64,000 bases of DNA from CALKAL01 sp051846895 (GTDB taxonomy: Bacteria; Bacillota; Bacilli; Bacillales; Alkalibacillaceae): contig JBPYCQ010000010.1 in the NCBI GenBank assembly GCA_051846895.1, positions 1-64,000 of the forward strand, written 5' to 3'. Under the pieces are notes generated by a model, which saw nothing but the letters and a program-made list of their open reading frames with translations, had not been told where the DNA came from and searched no databases. How positions within the stretch are numbered: the first letter of the stretch is position 1; every line of letters begins with the position of its first letter. The translations under genes and the position numbers were made by a program. Of the stretch, positions 45,448-53,681 are shown piece by piece.

Positions 45448-45520
45448 TTAGAAAAACTCCCTTACTAAATTCTGTATTTTTTGAAAATATGATATAATAA
45501 AAAATGGGAAAGTAACCATT

Positions 45521-46540
45521 TTACACGAGTGGAAAATGACAAGCGACAGAACGTTCCTCAGAAATAGGAACTAGTTTTGGCGTTTCCGTTTTACAGCGAT
45601 CCTGTGCCAAAGGACAACGCGTATGAAAACGGCAACCACTCGGTGGATTAGAAGGAGATGGAATTTCTCCTTTAAGTATTACTTTCTCTCTCTTAGCTCT
45701 AGGGTCTGGGGTTGGGTTTGTTGAGATTAGTGCCGATGTATAAGGGTGTGCCGGCCGCTTATACAATTCCTCAACTTCTCCAACCTCAACCAAATGACCT
45801 AAATACATCACGCCAACTCGGTCGGAAATATGTCTAACGACGTTAAGACCATGTGCAATAAATAAATACGTTAAATCTAGTTGCTCCTGTAAGTCCATTA
45901 ATAGATTAATAACTTGTGCCTGGACAGAAACATCAAGTGCTGATACTGCCTCATCAGCAAGAATAAACTTCGGATTTAAAGCAATCGCTCTTGCAATCCC
46001 TATCCTTTGACGCTGACCTCCAGAAAACTCATGCGGATAACGATTTCTCCTTGAAGGATCAAGCCCAACAAGCTCCATTAATTCAATTACACGACTCTCT
46101 AACTTTTTACCAGATAACATTCTGTTGATTTGATAAGGTTCGCCAATCAAATCTATTACTTTCATCCTTGGATTCAGTGAGCCGAATGGATCTTGATAAA
46201 TGACTTGCATATCATGCCGGATTTTTCGCATCTCTTTCTTTTTTAACGACGTAATATCTTGTCCTTCAAAAAAGATCTGACCTTCCGTTGGTTCTTGAAG
46301 TCGTAAAATCGTTCTTCCCAAAGTTGACTTACCAGAACCTGATTCACCAACTAATGAAAAAGTTTCTCCTTTATAGACTTTTAGAGAAATATCATCGACT
46401 GCTTTTACAAATCGTTTTTCTTTAACGAATAAACCATCATTAATCGGAAAATACTTTTTCAAATTTTTCGTTTCAAGTAATACATCTCGTTCTTCTATCA
46501 CCCTTTCAGAAGGCTGATTTTTGTTTCCCACTGCTTCCAC
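45521..46540 (-). CDS. Peptide ABC transporter ATP-binding protein (OppF/DppF type)
   Basis: This protein of about 339 residues has Walker A GESGSGKST, signature FSGGQRQR, Walker B FILADEA and the oligopeptide C-terminal extension with the CRFHTRCPLAQDRC iron-sulfur or zinc-like cysteines. I use the GTG at 46540 with GGAGGTG at 5 bp, since the TTG at 46558 lies at the binding site itself. It pairs with OppD to power the importer. Confidence 0.92.
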   Translation of the reverse strand: MEAVGNKNQPSERVIEERDVLLETKNLKKYFPINDGLFVKEKRFVKAVDDISLKVYKGETFSLVGESGSGKSTLGRTILRLQEPTEGQIFFEGQDITSLKKKEMRKIRHDMQVIYQDPFGSLNPRMKVIDLIGEPYQINRMLSGKKLESRVIELMELVGLDPSRRNRYPHEFSGGQRQRIGIARAIALNPKFILADEAVSALDVSVQAQVINLLMDLQEQLDLTYLFIAHGLNVVRHISDRVGVMYLGHLVEVGEVEELYKRPAHPYTSALISTNPTPDPRAKREKVILKGEIPSPSNPPSGCRFHTRCPLAQDRCKTETPKLVPISEERSVACHFPLV

Positions 46541-46578
46541 CTTCTCACCTCCCTTCAAATTTTCGAAAACTTATCCAC

Positions 46579-47571
46579 TTAGGAATTCACTTTTTCTTTT
46601 CCAATCACTTGTTCATAATTCCAACATGCAACTTCGCGGTCATTTACATGAAGTAATGGTGGTGCCTCACCAATACATTTTTCAGTTGCAAACTCACAAC
46701 GCGGATGGAAACGACAACCTTTAGGTAAATCATTTAAGCTAGGGATAGTTCCTTTGATTGAATATAATCGCCCTTTTCCACCATCATCCTTGGGAATCGA
46801 TTGAAGTAACCCTTTTGTATACGGATGAGTAGGTTCATCAAAGATCTGATACACAGTGCCTTGTTCAACAATCTTCCCAGCATACATAACGACGATTTTG
46901 TCAGCTATTTCTGCAGCAACTCCCATATCGTGAGTGATGAATATAATCGCCATATTTATTTTTTGTTTTAATTCATTAAGTAAGTTAAGAATTTGTGCTT
47001 CAATTGTTACGTCTAATGCCGTCGTCGGTTCATCGGCAATCAGCAGCTTCGGGTTACAAGCAAGCGCAATAGCAATCATAATACGTTGTCTCATCCCACC
47101 TGATAGTTCATGTGGATGCTGTTTCATTCGCACTTCAACATCGTTGATCCCGACTAACTCCAATAAACGACAAGCTCGCTCATAAGCTTCCTTCTGCCCA
47201 ACCTTTTCATGACGCTCGATCCCTTCCATCAGTTGCCGGCCGATTGTAAAAACAGGATTCAACGCCGTCATAGGCTCTTGGAAAATGATTGAAATATCAT
47301 TACCACGAATATCTCGCATTTCATTTTGGCTTTTTTGAACTAAATCTTGCCCTTCAAAAAGAATTTCACCACCTGCAATAGAGCCATTTTCGTACTCTAG
47401 TAAACGCATGATTGATAAACTCGTCACACTTTTACCACTACCAGATTCCCCAACGATACAAACTGTTTCACCTTCATTGACTTGAAAAGAAACATCATCA
47501 ATCGCGCGAATCTTATCACCATCAGAATTGAATTCTACTTGCAAATTATTCACCTTCAGTAGCTCTTGCAT
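46579..47571 (-). CDS. Peptide ABC transporter ATP-binding protein (OppD/DppD type)
   Basis: This protein of about 330 residues has Walker A GESGSGKSV, signature LSGGMRQR, Walker B LLIADEP and the CRFHPRCEFATEKC C-terminal motif. The ATG at 47571 (MQELLK) follows GGGGGTGAG. It comes second in the operon, after the regulator. Confidence 0.92.
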   Translation of the reverse strand: MQELLKVNNLQVEFNSDGDKIRAIDDVSFQVNEGETVCIVGESGSGKSVTSLSIMRLLEYENGSIAGGEILFEGQDLVQKSQNEMRDIRGNDISIIFQEPMTALNPVFTIGRQLMEGIERHEKVGQKEAYERACRLLELVGINDVEVRMKQHPHELSGGMRQRIMIAIALACNPKLLIADEPTTALDVTIEAQILNLLNELKQKINMAIIFITHDMGVAAEIADKIVVMYAGKIVEQGTVYQIFDEPTHPYTKGLLQSIPKDDGGKGRLYSIKGTIPSLNDLPKGCRFHPRCEFATEKCIGEAPPLLHVNDREVACWNYEQVIGKEKVNS

Positions 47572-47615
47572 TGGTCTCACCCCCTTCAAAATATTAAATA
47601 TTTAGAAAATTATAG

Positions 47616-48158
47616 TTAAAACACTACTGGAGTAATAACCCCAAGTAAATGTGTTTCATCATCCATTAAATTCTCACCATAATGTTCTAGATGAGATGGA
47701 AAATGAATCGAATCACCTTCATAAATACAATATTCTTTATTATCAATTGTGAATTTAACTCCACCCTTTAAAACGTAATAAAACTCTTCACCCGAGAACT
47801 TAAACGTATCTTTCCGACCTTGCTTTGGTCCTAAAATTAATATGTAAGGCGCTAAAACACGCTTATCAAAATTCCCGCCTAAATTAGCATATACCGTATC
47901 TAAACCATCGACTTGGAATATTTTTTGTTCATCTTTTTTCGTTACGTAATTATAATGATGCCGATCTTGAAAAAACTCCGAAATATTAACTTCAAATGCA
48001 TCCGCAATTTTTTTCAATGAACTAATCGCTAAGTTTGACGAACCACTTTCAACTTGAGATAAGAAGCCGGTGGATAAACCTGTTGCTTCACTTAAATCTT
48101 TAAGTGTCATTTCTTTAAGTTTTCTAATCGATTTAACCCTGTCCGCTACCTCCTTCAT
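47616..48158 (-). CDS. XRE-family regulator with cupin domain
   Basis: This 180-residue protein has an N-terminal helix-turn-helix (about 6-60, TLKDLSEATGLSTGFLSQVE) and a C-terminal cupin (about 105-178, GEEFYYVLKGGVKF). Such PuuR/SutR-like regulators respond to small ligands bound in the cupin. It is the first gene of the peptide operon, 27-45 bp before oppD, and likely controls its own operon. GGGGGGAG precedes the ATG. Confidence 0.9.
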   Translation of the reverse strand: MKEVADRVKSIRKLKEMTLKDLSEATGLSTGFLSQVESGSSNLAISSLKKIADAFEVNISEFFQDRHHYNYVTKKDEQKIFQVDGLDTVYANLGGNFDKRVLAPYILILGPKQGRKDTFKFSGEEFYYVLKGGVKFTIDNKEYCIYEGDSIHFPSHLEHYGENLMDDETHLLGVITPVVF

Positions 48159-48410
48159 TAAACTCTCCCCCCTTCGAACATAAACATATTTCGAGTTTTG
48201 AAAGAAAAAATATAACTTTTAATGCATAAATATACGTTGGAAATAAAAATAAAAACACTTACTCTAGTAAAACTTATACCATTTTTAACCTATACTAAAT
48301 AATTTAAGTACTACTAAACTTTTTAATGGATTTATCATATTCTAACATAATCATTTGAATTGTCTATACTATTTTATATATTTTTAATCTTTTTAATTAA
48401 ATGTACAAAT

Positions 48411-48424
48411 TGTAAGCGCTTTAT
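48411..48424. promoter_or_regulatory. Candidate cre (CcpA) site
   Basis: TGTAAGCGCTTTAT has the central AAGCGCTT palindrome and misses the usual cre consensus at two end positions. It is about 250 bp upstream of the regulator gene, which is far for direct repression. Confidence 0.4.
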
Positions 48425-48491
48425 GTGGAAAAGCTAGTAGTGATAGGGCTTTCAGACTACAATTAAATGGAAACTAATTTTTGGATAATAA

Positions 48492-48525
48492 ACAAAAAAG
48501 CCCCTACTATTAAAAGTAAGAGCTT
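48492..48525 (-). terminator. Orphan minus-strand terminator
   Basis: An 11-bp stem AAGCTCTTACT/AGTAGGGGCTT, closed with G-U pairs, is followed by TTTTTTG on the minus strand. No gene lies upstream of it on that strand before dedA. It may end a small RNA or a long leader. Confidence 0.6.
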
Positions 48526-48779
48526 TATGAAAAAATATTATTATAAATAAAGCATGAAAATCTTTAGTTACTAAAATCATCCACCCTAACACCTATTCTT
48601 TTATGTCGAAATCTCTGCTATTATATAAATATGATTACTTCAAAATTGTTAATCAAATGAATTAATGAACATATAAATATTAAACGAGCCTTTTCTTTCT
48701 ATATAAGTAGATGGAAAAAATTTAGAAAGGATAAATCGAGATGACATTTTACAAACAATTATCTCGAGGTGGATAGAGG

Positions 48780-49364
48780 ATGGAATGGGGAAACTTAATA
48801 ACACAATACGGATATATTATTATTTTTATCGTCCTTTTATTAGGAATTATCGGTCTACCAATTCCTGATGAGGTATTACTCACTTACGTTGGTTATAACG
48901 TCTTTCTCGGAAGACTTTCATTATATTATTCACTTATGTTCGGTATGGCTGGAGCAATATGTGGAATTTCTATAAGTTATCTACTAGGTTTTAAGTTCGG
49001 ACCTCCACTTATTAAACGTTTCGGTCCGAGATTCCGTATTACTGAACAAAAAGTTGACAATGTTCGGTTTAAGTTCAGTAAATATGGAGGTTTTTTTCTC
49101 ATTGGAAGTTACTTCCTGCCTGGCATTCGTCATATCGCCGCATATCTAGCTGGGATGACGACATACAGATTTCGCTTATTCGCAGTCTTTGCTTTTTTAG
49201 GAGCAATCGTATGGGTGTGCTGCTTTATTTTTCTAGGAATTATTTTAGGCCAAAATTGGTTTATTATTGAAAATGTTTTCCGAAAAACAACCTTTATTTT
49301 TATCACCATGTTAATCGTGTTTGTTATATATATGTTTAACCGTAAAAATACTGTTACGGAATAA
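48780..49364 (+). CDS. DedA family membrane protein (YbfM/PetA-like)
   Basis: This 194-residue protein has four or five helices and two re-entrant loops, with the DedA motifs LPIPDE and FLPGIRHIAAYLAGM. DedA proteins move lipids across the membrane. In B. subtilis the DedA gene ybfM sits with pssA and psd, and phosphatidylethanolamine transport has been proposed for it. The same three genes are together here, which supports that role. GAGGTGG precedes the ATG, and the gene overlaps psd tail to tail by 11 bp. Confidence 0.87.
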   Translation: MEWGNLITQYGYIIIFIVLLLGIIGLPIPDEVLLTYVGYNVFLGRLSLYYSLMFGMAGAICGISISYLLGFKFGPPLIKRFGPRFRITEQKVDNVRFKFSKYGGFFLIGSYFLPGIRHIAAYLAGMTTYRFRLFAVFAFLGAIVWVCCFIFLGIILGQNWFIIENVFRKTTFIFITMLIVFVIYMFNRKNTVTE

Positions 49365-50133
49365 AAAGTACTTTTTCACCAAATTTCATTTCTTTTCCTT
49401 CGTGCAAATCATCGCAAAACTGAAAATCACTATTTTCAATCAGCAAAATGACAGTAGAACCAAAGGAGAAATACGCTAACTCTTCTCCGCGTTCTACGTC
49501 ATTACGTTGATTTGTAAGATGAATACTATTTACATTTAATGCACCCACTTTAACAACCGCTATAAATCCAGCTTCAGTTTCAAGCTCTGTAATTCTTCGA
49601 TAATTTGTTGATAACGGGCGATCACCGAATTTCAAACCAAGCTTGTTCACTGGAAAAGATTTACCACCTAACGTCCAGTGGTCACGAATTTCTCCTTTAA
49701 AAGGACTATGAATTCGGTGATAGTGCTGAGGTGATAAATAAAAAATGATAAATTTACCCCCCATATATTTGTCTGCCTTCTCTTTACTCCCAAGCATTTC
49801 GACAAAATCAAGTTCTCTTTTCTTAACTTCCACCTTGTCCACATCTTTGATAGAACCGAATTGACTTGCAACTCCATCAACTGGACTCACAATAACATTT
49901 TTACCTACATCAACTAGTCTCGCATCCTTTTTCAAATTTCGCGTAAAAAAATGATGCAAGCTTTCATAATCACGAATTGATAAACTCATCTCATCGCGAT
50001 TGATTTTATACACTTTAGCAAAAAGAGGAACAAAGCCCCTACTCCATTTCGAATTAGAAAATTTGACGAGCAGTTTTGAAATTAACCGACTCCCAGTTAA
50101 TTCAACAAAAACTTTAAACATCCACCTTAACAC
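49354..50133 (-). CDS. psd: Phosphatidylserine decarboxylase proenzyme
   Basis: This protein of about 259 residues makes phosphatidylethanolamine. The self-cleavage site is FGST in YFSFGSTVIL, where Ser becomes the pyruvoyl group, and SPVDG and YHRIHSP are further family motifs. The ATG at 50142 abuts GGGAG with no spacing, so the GTG at 50133 is preferred. Its 3-prime end overlaps dedA, and it is divergent from pssA, so substrate and product genes face away from a shared region at 50134-50293. Confidence 0.92.
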   Translation of the reverse strand: MLRWMFKVFVELTGSRLISKLLVKFSNSKWSRGFVPLFAKVYKINRDEMSLSIRDYESLHHFFTRNLKKDARLVDVGKNVIVSPVDGVASQFGSIKDVDKVEVKKRELDFVEMLGSKEKADKYMGGKFIIFYLSPQHYHRIHSPFKGEIRDHWTLGGKSFPVNKLGLKFGDRPLSTNYRRITELETEAGFIAVVKVGALNVNSIHLTNQRNDVERGEELAYFSFGSTVILLIENSDFQFCDDLHEGKEMKFGEKVLFIP

Positions 50134-50214
50134 ATTGTTCATCTCCCTGAAGCGACCATTTTTATTAAAATTTACATAATAACAAATAATAATTCTTTTG
50201 AACCACAAAGTAAA

Positions 50215-50223
50215 TGGTATAAT
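50215..50223 (+). promoter_or_regulatory. Extended -10 promoter of pssA
   Basis: TGGTATAAT is an extended -10 with perfect TATAAT, 70 bp upstream of the pssA start. A TTGAAC lies only 14 bp upstream, too close for a standard -35. Confidence 0.5.
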
Positions 50224-50293
50224 CTTATTATTACTTCACGATATAATACTGTCAAAACTAATATAAACTTTACGGAATAACAGGTGATGAAAT

Positions 50294-51031
50294 ATGAAAA
50301 TCAAACAACAGATACCGAATTTTATTACATTAGGAAACCTCTATTGCGGTTTTTTATCAATTGGATATGCCGCAGTCGGTCAATATAGTAACGCAGCGAT
50401 TCTTGTCTTAATTGGCATGATGCTCGATAGTATGGACGGTAGAGTCGCAAGGATGCTCAAAGCGGAAAGCCCAATAGGTAAACAACTCGACTCACTTGCA
50501 GATATTGTTACCTTTGGTGTGGCACCTTGTTATTTAGTTTACTACACCATTTTCTTTCAAAACGGTTTACTCGGCTTCGCTGTTGCAGGACTATTTCCGT
50601 TATTCGGAGCATACCGACTAGCAAGATTTAATGTAACTCCCGATGACGAAAATATGGACTACTTCACTGGAGTACCCATCACAGCCGCGGGAGGAATTCT
50701 AGCACTCTTAACATTATTTAATACACATATTCCAAACATTGTTACCACAGTCATCTTTACAGCACTATGTTTCTTAATGGTAAGTAAAATTAAAATCCCA
50801 AGCTTAAAAAGCGTCCCTTTACCTAAATACGGAACGATAATAACGATATTTCTAGGCGCAGTTCTTGTCGTCATCGATATCGGCGCTTATCGTAAATTCC
50901 CCTACTTAGTTTACATCGCAACACCTATTTATATCATTTACGTCGCTTATCGATTTATAAAAGTGAGGGATGGTGGTAAAAGTGGGGCTACAGAAAGTAA
51001 GGAGGATCATCTCGATTCAACCAATTCATAA
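50294..51031 (+). CDS. pssA: CDP-diacylglycerol-serine O-phosphatidyltransferase
   Basis: This 245-residue membrane enzyme has the full CDP-alcohol phosphatidyltransferase motif: D45, D48, G49, A52, R53, G62, D66 and D70. It joins serine to CDP-diacylglycerol to make phosphatidylserine, the substrate of Psd. It is about 70 residues longer than B. subtilis PssA (177), with extra helices at the C-terminus and a charged tail. GGTGAT precedes the ATG. Confidence 0.93.
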   Translation: MKIKQQIPNFITLGNLYCGFLSIGYAAVGQYSNAAILVLIGMMLDSMDGRVARMLKAESPIGKQLDSLADIVTFGVAPCYLVYYTIFFQNGLLGFAVAGLFPLFGAYRLARFNVTPDDENMDYFTGVPITAAGGILALLTLFNTHIPNIVTTVIFTALCFLMVSKIKIPSLKSVPLPKYGTIITIFLGAVLVVIDIGAYRKFPYLVYIATPIYIIYVAYRFIKVRDGGKSGATESKEDHLDSTNS

Positions 51032-51109
51032 GACATGTAAGTTTTTTAGAAATTGAAAAGATTTGAAAAGTGATTACTAAACTCAGAGTAGACATACTAG
51101 CGTAGGAAA

Positions 51110-51350
51110 TATACGTAGACTCCTGGTCGACATAAACGCCACGTCCTGTGGTACCGTCGACACTAGGTCGTCCTGACCGTCGCGTCGCGGAAGGAATGGC
51201 ATAGGTGAGACCCCTAAAGACGAGTTAGCACGAGGTCGGCTAAAAGTGTCACGTCCTTATGACAGCCGACACTTGGATCGTCCTGCTCGTCGGAGACTCA
51301 CCAACCACCCGCGGAAAGCCGGAGTATGTTCCGGAGCGGGTCTGATACAC
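51110..51350. repeat. Bacillaceae-type dispersed repeat element with two 58-bp hairpin modules
   Basis: The GC-rich stretch has GACTCCTG, GTGAGACCCC, GAGACTCACC, CCCGCGGAAAGC and CCGGAGCGGG blocks that resemble a repeat common in Bacillus intergenic DNA. Two related modules (51125-51183 and 51234-51292, offset 109 bp) share CACGTCCT, GACACT, GGTCGTCCTG or GGATCGTCCTG. Their arms covary: GTCGAC/GTCGAC in the first, GTCGGC/GCCGAC in the second. It fills most of the 370-bp gap between pssA and the acyl-CoA dehydrogenase gene. Confidence 0.75.
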
Positions 51351-51401
51351 TAAATCCTTATGTTCGATAGCTCTAAAACAAAAACGCTTTTCTCCAAAAC
51401 G

Positions 51402-53105
51402 CTAACTTAAAACAACCGCTTCAAACCGCTTTAGCTCTGCCGGCTCCACTAAAACTTCATCATGCTTCCACAATGTTTCAAGGAAAATTTCCGCAATCGC
51501 TTTTTGACGCACATCTCCATTAACTGCCAGTTCAATCGCTACAACACTCTCAAAAATATCGACCATCCACTTCGTCAAATCCTTACAATAATGAGTTTGC
51601 AAGTCATAAGAAAGAAGCTTTATTTTATTCGTTCGCTCAATTAATTTTGATAACTCACCCTTAACTTTTTGAACCCACTCAGATAATTCATCTTTTACAC
51701 CCGACTTCGCTTCCACTCGACCTAACCGCTTCAGCATTTCTTCCGTATATACAGAATCGATATTAAACTTCTTCAATAACCGTAAAACTTCTAGCCCTAA
51801 AATATTTGCTGTCCCTTCCCAGACCGTCAACACCTGGGCATCACGCAGCAGTCTTGGCGTAACAAAATCTTCAATATACCCATTGCCACCATGCATCTCA
51901 ATCGCTTCATGCGCGAAATGCACCGCTTGATCAGCTGTCTCCATTTTCATCATCGCGACATACAATCTGAAAAGCGCACGTTCCCGTTCAGTAACCAGAT
52001 GTTTCGACTCCAAACCCATCACCCGGTCCATCATCTCAATCACTTCAAACACCGCGCGCATCTCAACTTCCTGCTTAGCCACCATTTGCGATAACGTCGC
52101 ACGAACCATTGAAAAAGCAGTCAGCTTTTGGCCAAAAGTAATACGCCCCTCCGCGTAAGACTTCGCTTCCAAATAAGCCCGACGCATAATCCCTAACGAC
52201 GCCACAGCATTAGACACCCGCGACAAATTAAGCGCCTCAATCATATAATAAAAACCATGATTTTCCTCACCAACAAGATAAGCCCTAGCCCCCTCAAACT
52301 CAACCTCAGCAGACGGAACCGCCCGAACACCAAGCTTATCCTTTAACCGACGAATTCGTAAACGACCATCACGCCGATTCTCCTCCCAAGGCACAAGGAA
52401 AAGACTCAAACCCCTCGTTCCATCAGGCGCCCCCTTAAGACGCGCCAACACCATCGCAACACCACAAGCCCCCGCATTACTAGCAAAATACTTCTCACCC
52501 GTAATCCGATAACAATCACCATCTTGCACCGCTTCAACCACATTCGCACCAACATCTGAACCACCTTGACGCTCCGTTAAAAACGTCGCCCCCTCATAAA
52601 GCTCCACCTCACCCGTCGACAACACATGAGGCAAAAACCGCTCCTTCAACTCAGACGAAGCATAATGATCAATTAAATACGCCGTCGCCTTCGTCAAAGT
52701 CACCGGACAAGCAAGCCCAGGCTCAGCCATCGACAACAAATACGTCAAACCATACGCATACACATAATTCCCCTTATGACCTAACTCAGGAATCTCCTTA
52801 TGAATATAACCAACAATCCCCGTATTGTACGTATCCTCAACCGACTCTTTGTACCCCTCATTCAGCCAAACCTCAGAAACCTCATTCCCCATCTTGTCAT
52901 AACGAATAAGCCGCGGCTCACCCTCACGATCAGTATGCACCGCACGCCGACCCAACTCATTCGCACACAACTCACCATACCGGTTCAATACACCATCCGC
53001 CCAGCTATAAAAACCCTCAGATAACGAGCCCTTTAATATATATTGCAAATTTTTATCTTCTTTGAAAAAATTAAGACGTTCTTCTTTTATGTTCAATGTA
53101 ACCAT
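51402..53105 (-). CDS. Acyl-CoA dehydrogenase family protein (AidB-like)
   Basis: This 567-residue FAD enzyme has the N-terminal extension of the AidB branch, the core motifs LTERQGGSDVG and GEKYFASNAGA, and EMHGGNGYIEDF near the FAD-binding site. It should oxidise a branched- or medium-chain acyl-CoA. AidB-like members can also bind DNA. GGAGGG precedes the ATG. The acyl-CoA synthetase and MerR genes lie upstream on the same strand, with array I between. Confidence 0.87.
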   Translation of the reverse strand: MVTLNIKEERLNFFKEDKNLQYILKGSLSEGFYSWADGVLNRYGELCANELGRRAVHTDREGEPRLIRYDKMGNEVSEVWLNEGYKESVEDTYNTGIVGYIHKEIPELGHKGNYVYAYGLTYLLSMAEPGLACPVTLTKATAYLIDHYASSELKERFLPHVLSTGEVELYEGATFLTERQGGSDVGANVVEAVQDGDCYRITGEKYFASNAGACGVAMVLARLKGAPDGTRGLSLFLVPWEENRRDGRLRIRRLKDKLGVRAVPSAEVEFEGARAYLVGEENHGFYYMIEALNLSRVSNAVASLGIMRRAYLEAKSYAEGRITFGQKLTAFSMVRATLSQMVAKQEVEMRAVFEVIEMMDRVMGLESKHLVTERERALFRLYVAMMKMETADQAVHFAHEAIEMHGGNGYIEDFVTPRLLRDAQVLTVWEGTANILGLEVLRLLKKFNIDSVYTEEMLKRLGRVEAKSGVKDELSEWVQKVKGELSKLIERTNKIKLLSYDLQTHYCKDLTKWMVDIFESVVAIELAVNGDVRQKAIAEIFLETLWKHDEVLVEPAELKRFEAVVLS

Positions 53106-53220
53106 TAATTAGCCCTCCTCACATGATGTATAAATAAAGACTTCCAAAACGTCAGTGCTGAAACAACCTTCAGAATAGTGCTCCTAACCCGTTGAGCAGA
53201 ATATAGGATCCCAAACCTGC

Positions 53221-53633
53221 GACGGTCGGAGGTGCACTCGTGACGGTCGGAGTTTACCTCGCGACGGTCGAAGTTACAACCGTGACGGTCGAAGTTGCAC
53301 CCACGACGGCCGAAGTTGCACCCGCGACGGTCGAAGTTGCGCCCACGACGGTCGAAGTTACGCCACGACGGCCGAAGTTCTTCCACGACGGTCGAAGTTG
53401 CGCCGCGACGGTCGAAGTTACGCCGCGACGGTCGAAGTTGCGCCCACGACGGTCGAAGTTCTGCCCACGACGGTCGAAGTTGCACCCACGACGGTCGAAG
53501 TTCTGCCCACGACGGTCGAAGTTGCGCTACGACGGTCGAAGTTACGCCGCGACGGTCGAAGTTGCGCCCACGACGGTCGAAGTTCTGCCCACGACGGTCG
53601 AAGTTACTGCCAAGACGTCCGAACATCACCAAA
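53221..53633 (+). repeat. 20/21-bp tandem array I (GACGGTCGAAGTT core, 20 units)
   Basis: There are 20 units, from 53221 to the one starting at 53614. Spacing is 21 bp for most units and 20 bp for about six. The core GACGGTCGAAGTT is unlike the TTTGAACAAT core and the array is clearly GC-richer than the rest of the window. Linkers are mostly GCGCCCAC, CTGCCCAC and ACGCCGC. It lies in the 576-bp gap between the synthetase and dehydrogenase genes. Long ORFs in several frames are by-products of the period. Confidence 0.94.
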
Positions 53634-53681
53634 TAATCATCCTCTAGCCGTCGCATCACTCCTCAAAAAACGGACCTCATC

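Larger units (their letters stand above)
48159..48779. other. 621-bp intergenic region between the peptide operon and dedA
   Basis: This AT-rich divergent region should hold both promoters. Visible items are a cre-like site at 48411-48424, a minus-strand terminator at 48492-48525 with no gene in front of it, and a 7-bp stem TCGAGAT/ATCTCGA (48736-48767) that touches the dedA ribosome binding site. No coding sequence is supported. Confidence 0.6.

Noticed and set aside
45475..45489. CodY box upstream of the M19 dipeptidase gene
   Set aside because: TATTTTTTGAAAATA differs from the CodY consensus at three of 15 positions in very AT-rich DNA, so it may be chance.
48480..48630. A 42-codon minus-strand ORF in the gap before dedA
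   Set aside because: It runs straight through the orphan terminator hairpin, and the GGGTGG site is too close to its ATG.
6807..53633. CRISPR arrays
   Set aside because: The 10-13-bp cores and 11-bp linkers are far too short for CRISPR repeats and spacers, linkers are not unique, and no cas genes are present.
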